From Actinomycetota bacterium (GTDB lineage Bacteria > Actinomycetota > Thermoleophilia > Gaiellales > Gaiellaceae), in assembly GCA_003162235.1 (NCBI GenBank), contig PMMN01000016.1, positions 3,139 to 10,296 on the forward strand: a stretch of 7,158 bases of DNA. Reading direction: 5' to 3'. Every line of letters starts with the position of its first letter. Positions within the stretch are counted from its first letter, which is position 1. Of the stretch, positions 4,138 to 7,158 are shown piece by piece. Made by a program: the position numbers and the translations under genes. Below the pieces are notes generated by a model. That model was not told the origin of the DNA, did no database searches, and saw only the letters and a program-made list of their open reading frames with translations.

Positions 4138-6695
4138 CCACCTTCCCCGATCAGCGAGCGGGCGGCCTTCAGCTCGGTAGCGCGTCCGGAGAGAGCGCCG
4201 TTCAACTTGCGCCGGCGCAGCTCTGCCAGGATCTCCCCCACCCGCGGCGACTGCCCAAGCCCCATCTCTACCAGGTCACTGCCGTCGATCTCGAGCTCGA
4301 TCCCGCGCAGACTCTCGAAGTACTGCTCCAGCGCCGGCAGTTCCCGCATGGCGAGGGCGATCAGAGGCGCGTCGGGAGCAACCGGATCGGCCAGCGAGAC
4401 GATCTCGGCCGGACTCACATCCCTTTGCAGGCGTTCGACCAACCGGGGCGCGAAAACGACCGCGCCCACGATCCGCTCCACGTCGCGGCGGCGCAGGCGC
4501 AGGCGTCCGAGCCAGGAGTAGACCTCGTAGGTGGGCAGGCGGCGCGCGAGCACGGCCAGCCCTAGGCGCCAGCGCGGTACCTCCGGGGCGTAGCGGTCGC
4601 GGAGAGCAAAGACGCGCTCAACCAGTTCGGCCGCCTCCTCGTCGGCGGCTAGGCGGGGGTGCACGGCCGCGGCGACGCCGATCTCGGCCAGACGCAGAAT
4701 CGATCGCGGCGCGTCGGCCTCGTCGAGGATGTTCACCAACTCGTCGCGCAGGCGCGCCGAGGAGAGATCGTCGAAAAGGCCCATCTCGACGCAACTGTGA
4801 GCGAGCGCGACGCCGTGCTCGTCCAGGCGAAAGCCGAGCCGGCTCTCGTAGCGGACGGCGCGGAAGATGCGCGTCGGGTCGTCTACGAAGGAGAGGTTGT
4901 GGAGCACGCGCAGGCGCCTGGCGGCGACGTCCTGACGGCCGCCGAAGGGGTCGACAAGCCGCCCGAAATCGCCCGCCTTGAGCGATACCGCCATCGCGTT
5001 GACCGTGAAATCTCGGCGGAAGAGATCCTCGCGGATGTTCGCGTGCTCGACCGAGGGCAACGCCGCCGGCGCGTCGTAGAACTCACTGCGAGTCGTGACG
5101 ACGTCGACGCGCGCACCGTCGCCGTAGAGAACAACCGCGGTTCCGAACTTCTCGTGCGCGCGGATGCGACCCTGGAGCAGTCGCGCCAGCTCTCGCGCCA
5201 GCCCGATCGCGTCGCCCTCGACGGCGATGTCGATGTCGAACCCCTCCGCTCCGAGCAGGACGTCGCGCACCGAGCCACCCACCAGGTAGATGCCCTCGTG
5301 AGCGCCGCCGATAGTTGCGATCGCCTCGCGTAGCGGCCCAAGCTGTCCGAGGCTCTCGAGCTCCAGTCTTAGATCGGACTCCACCACGCTCTCGGGCGCT
5401 TCCTCGTGCCCGAGAGCCGCGAGCAGATCGCCGCGCGTAACGACGCCGACGACCTCCCCGTCCTCGACGACGGCGATCCGGCCGGCGGGCGAGTCGACCA
5501 GCAGCCGCCTCAGCTCGGGCAGCGCGGTCGTCTGCTCGCAGACGGCGACCTCGAGCGCCATGATCGCCTTCACGGGCGCCTGGTCGAGACCGTGTCCAAG
5601 CGCCTTGTCGAGATCCTCACGATTGACCACGCCGCGTAGATGACCGTCCTCGAGCACGAGCAAGCCCGACTGGTGATAGCGCTGGCAGGCAACCATCGCC
5701 TCGGCGATGGTCGCGCCGGGTGAGACCGAGCGTGCCGGCTTCGACATCACCTCGCTCGCCCGGCGCGGCTGCTCGAGCACCGAGCTCAGACCATCCTCGA
5801 CCATCTGCGACGCCTGCTCGAGCGAGACGCGAGCCGAGGCCGAAGCCGCGCCGCGATGACCGCCTCCGCCGAGCAACGCCGCCAGCTTGGCGGCGTCGAG
5901 CTCGGGCACGCGGCTGCGAAAGACGCCGAGCACGCGCTTCTCCATCTCGACCAGGCAGGCGAGCGCGTCGCAGTCGGTGAGATCGACCAGCTTGTGGGCG
6001 AGCAGGGCGATGTCCTCGAGGTAGCGCGGCCAGCGAGCGCGTGCGATCAGAAGCTCGACTCCAGCCGCCCGCACTGGACGCACGGACGCCAGCAACTCGC
6101 CCAAAAGTTCGCGCTCTTCTTCGCCGAGGGCGGGACGCAGAAAGTGTCCGAGCTCACCCAGGCGGGCATCGTGGCGCAGGCACCAGGCGAGCGCTTCGGC
6201 GTCCCTCTGCGTGGTCGAGGCGAAGGTGAGCGAGCCGGTGTCCTCGTGGATGCCGAGGGCAAACGCGGTCGCCTCGAGCGCGCTTACCACCAGCTCGCGC
6301 TCGGCCAGGATGCCGACGAGCGTTGTCGTCAGCGCTCCCTCCCCGGTCAGGAAGAAATTCTCGGGCCGCGCCCATTCCGGACGCTCGCGCTCGTGGTGGT
6401 CGAAGACGATCTTCTCCACGGCCGGGTCGAGTGCCAGCGACTCGAGCTCGCCCAAACGCGATGCGTTCACGGTCTCGACCACAACCAGGCGGCGAACCTG
6501 CGAGCGCTCGAGCGAGGCGGCCTCGACCAGATCGAGCTCGTCGGCGTAGAGGCGCGCGAACTCACGCACGTTGCGAGCCAGCATCGGCTGCAGCACGACC
6601 GCCGAGCCCGGATAGAGTCGGCGCGCGGCCAGCATCGAGGCGAATGCGTCGAAGTCGGTACTCGAATGCGTAGCGATGATTGTTTGGGCATGCAT
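4134..6695 (-). CDS. DHH - CBS - CBS - tRNA nucleotidyltransferase fusion (CCA- or A-adding enzyme)
   Basis: An 853-residue multidomain enzyme expected to add or repair 3'-terminal nucleotides of tRNA. Residues 1-300 are a DHH phosphoesterase: H10, D14 and D16, the DHH core at 99-101, DTGS at 152-155 and GGGGH at 276-280. CBS domain 1 spans about 311-370 and CBS domain 2 about 374-430; CBS pairs usually bind adenine nucleotides. The class II nucleotidyltransferase head starts near 465: GGSVRD (473-478), catalytic DID (487-489), a third acidic residue at D531, RRDFTVNAM (560-568) and DDPTRIFRAVRY (605-616). Body and tail domains follow to a LNGALSGR end. This fusion is known from Aquifex, Deltaproteobacteria and others, where some copies add only the final A, so substrate specificity is open. 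The ATG at 6695 lacks a Shine-Dalgarno. It overlaps pgeF by 4 bases and lies 37 bases after the MFS gene. Confidence 0.92.
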   Translation of the reverse strand: MHAQTIIATHSSTDFDAFASMLAARRLYPGSAVVLQPMLARNVREFARLYADELDLVEAASLERSQVRRLVVVETVNASRLGELESLALDPAVEKIVFDHHERERPEWARPENFFLTGEGALTTTLVGILAERELVVSALEATAFALGIHEDTGSLTFASTTQRDAEALAWCLRHDARLGELGHFLRPALGEEERELLGELLASVRPVRAAGVELLIARARWPRYLEDIALLAHKLVDLTDCDALACLVEMEKRVLGVFRSRVPELDAAKLAALLGGGGHRGAASASARVSLEQASQMVEDGLSSVLEQPRRASEVMSKPARSVSPGATIAEAMVACQRYHQSGLLVLEDGHLRGVVNREDLDKALGHGLDQAPVKAIMALEVAVCEQTTALPELRRLLVDSPAGRIAVVEDGEVVGVVTRGDLLAALGHEEAPESVVESDLRLELESLGQLGPLREAIATIGGAHEGIYLVGGSVRDVLLGAEGFDIDIAVEGDAIGLARELARLLQGRIRAHEKFGTAVVLYGDGARVDVVTTRSEFYDAPAALPSVEHANIREDLFRRDFTVNAMAVSLKAGDFGRLVDPFGGRQDVAARRLRVLHNLSFVDDPTRIFRAVRYESRLGFRLDEHGVALAHSCVEMGLFDDLSSARLRDELVNILDEADAPRSILRLAEIGVAAAVHPRLAADEEAAELVERVFALRDRYAPEVPRWRLGLAVLARRLPTYEVYSWLGRLRLRRRDVERIVGAVVFAPRLVERLQRDVSPAEIVSLADPVAPDAPLIALAMRELPALEQYFESLRGIELEIDGSDLVEMGLGQSPRVGEILAELRRRKLNGALSGRATELKAARSLIGEGG
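5388..5417. repeat. perfect 10-bp inverted repeat at the CBS-nucleotidyltransferase junction
   Basis: GCTCTCGGGC and GCCCGAGAGC are exact reverse complements around a 10-base loop. They encode the linker ALGHEEAPES (427-436), exactly between CBS domain 2 and the nucleotidyltransferase part of the fusion enzyme. Confidence 0.6.
5692..5711. repeat. perfect 8-bp inverted repeat, 4-base loop
   Basis: ACCATCGC and GCGATGGT surround CTCG inside CBS domain 1 of the fusion enzyme (residues TIAEAMV). No flanking T-run or other signal is seen; probably shaped by codon use. Confidence 0.5.
5876..5896. repeat. perfect 9-bp inverted repeat, 3-base loop
   Basis: ACGCCGCCA and TGGCGGCGT surround GCT inside the DHH domain, in the stretch encoding DAAKLAAL. 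Alternating Ala codons (GCC and GCG) largely explain the symmetry, so this one is the least remarkable of the set. Confidence 0.5.
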
Positions 6696-6701
6696 ATGGT
6701 A

Positions 6702-6707
6702 ATTGTG
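6702..6707 (-). promoter_or_regulatory. possible -10 element for leaderless expression of the tRNA nucleotidyltransferase gene
   Basis: CACAAT (four of six -10 positions) lies 6 bases before the ATG at 6695, in the 37-base gap after the MFS gene, and no Shine-Dalgarno is present. A start of transcription at or next to the ATG would give a leaderless mRNA. There is no recognisable -35, so read-through from the MFS gene is an equally possible source. Confidence 0.28.
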
Positions 6708-6732
6708 ACTGGCGGCGCTCTCGGGCCTCGGG

Positions 6733-7158
6733 TTAGGCGCCGGAGCGCGAGCGAACGAACGCCAGCGTCACCAGCGAAAGCAGCATCCAGGCCGCGAGAT
6801 AGGCGAAGGCCGCCCGCGGCGAGACAAGCGTCCAGAGCACGCCCGCCACGGCGCTGGCGGCGAAGTTGCCGAAGCTCTGCACGGCCGCCAGCAACCCGAA
6901 CGCCGACCCGATCAGCTCTTCCGGCGCAAGCCCGGCGACGGCCGCGCTTTCGGCCGTCTCGGCAAAGCCGATCCCGACTCCGGCGAAAACGAAGAAGACG
7001 CCGATCAAGACGATCGAGGAGCCGGTCGCGGCCAACCCGGCGTAGCCGACGGCGAAGGCGGCCACCCCGAGCGCGAACACGCGCATCATGCCGCGACGGT
7101 CGCCGAGGCGCCCGCCGAGAAAGCTGGCTACGACGGCCGCCAGGTTGAAACCGGCGTA
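6733..7158 (-). CDS. MFS transporter, C-terminal part (5' end outside window)
   Basis: Major facilitator superfamily membrane transporter; substrate unknown. The frame is open from the right edge to TAA at 6733 (141 residues visible). It begins in a membrane helix (YAGFNLAAVVASFLG) and continues into GGRLGDRRGMMR (15-26), the MFS loop motif of the G-x-L-x-D-R-x-G type. Four more hydrophobic segments follow at about 28-46, 49-66, 85-109 and 116-135, and a short polar tail ends RSRSGA. The motif with four helices after it places this at the loop after helix 8 of a 12-helix transporter, so most of the second half is present. An internal ATG at 7089 is not the start, because the family motif lies upstream of it. 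The gene is 37 bases upstream of the tRNA nucleotidyltransferase gene and may share its transcript, though a functional link is not evident. Confidence 0.88.
   Translation of the reverse strand, partial: YAGFNLAAVVASFLGGRLGDRRGMMRVFALGVAAFAVGYAGLAATGSSIVLIGVFFVFAGVGIGFAETAESAAVAGLAPEELIGSAFGLLAAVQSFGNFAASAVAGVLWTLVSPRAAFAYLAAWMLLSLVTLAFVRSRSGA

Noticed and set aside
4659..5333. 224-residue plus-strand open frame
   Set aside because: Antisense to the catalytic nucleotidyltransferase region with GGSVRD and DID motifs.
6733..7089. Internal ATG at 7089 as the MFS gene start
   Set aside because: The frame is open to the window edge and the MFS loop motif lies upstream of that ATG, so the gene is cut by the window.
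5856..7148. 430-residue plus-strand open frame
   Set aside because: Antisense to the DHH domain and the MFS gene, ending in a long Arg-rich low-complexity stretch; a shadow frame.

Overview
The window is GC-rich bacterial chromosome, densely coding, mostly on the minus strand. It carries the conserved cell-division neighbourhood pgeF (ylmD) - yggS (ylmE) - sepF (ylmF) - yggT (ylmG) - divIVA (ylmH position), typical of Gram-positive bacteria and actinobacteria. SepF plus DivIVA, the high GC, and a SepF C-terminus ending in GFFNQ point to Actinomycetota. A deep-branching class such as Thermoleophilia is my best guess, but this is inference and was not tested by any search.

Layout from right to left, in the direction of minus-strand transcription. 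The C-terminal part of an MFS transporter (6733-7158, cut by the right edge) is followed after 37 bases by an 853-residue fusion protein, DHH phosphoesterase - two CBS domains - class II tRNA nucleotidyltransferase (4134-6695). Its stop overlaps the start of pgeF by 4 bases (ATGA). pgeF (3400-4137) overlaps yggS (2808-3413) by 14 bases, so these three genes look like one translationally coupled operon. The sepF (1070-1621), yggT (625-936) and divIVA (1-611, cut by the left edge) genes form a second minus-strand block.

Between the two blocks, where these families are normally continuous, sit two plus-strand genes. One (1897-2352) encodes a protein with a helix-turn-helix-like region and a C-terminal Cys3His zinc-knuckle pattern. 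The other (2362-2811) encodes a four-helix membrane protein that I do not recognise. The second ends convergently with yggS, the two stop codons sharing one CTAG. This interruption is the most unusual feature of the layout.

Functionally, SepF anchors FtsZ to the membrane, DivIVA marks curved or polar membrane and division sites, YggT is a small membrane protein of that cluster, PgeF edits peptidoglycan precursors and/or acts on purine nucleosides, and YggS maintains PLP balance. The fusion enzyme matures or repairs tRNA 3' ends. I see no tRNA, rRNA, CRISPR array, insertion sequence or phage gene. Several perfect short-loop inverted repeats lie inside coding sequence and are reported as findings. 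No gene-free stretch exceeds 300 bases; the longest is the 275-base divergent region 1622-1896.
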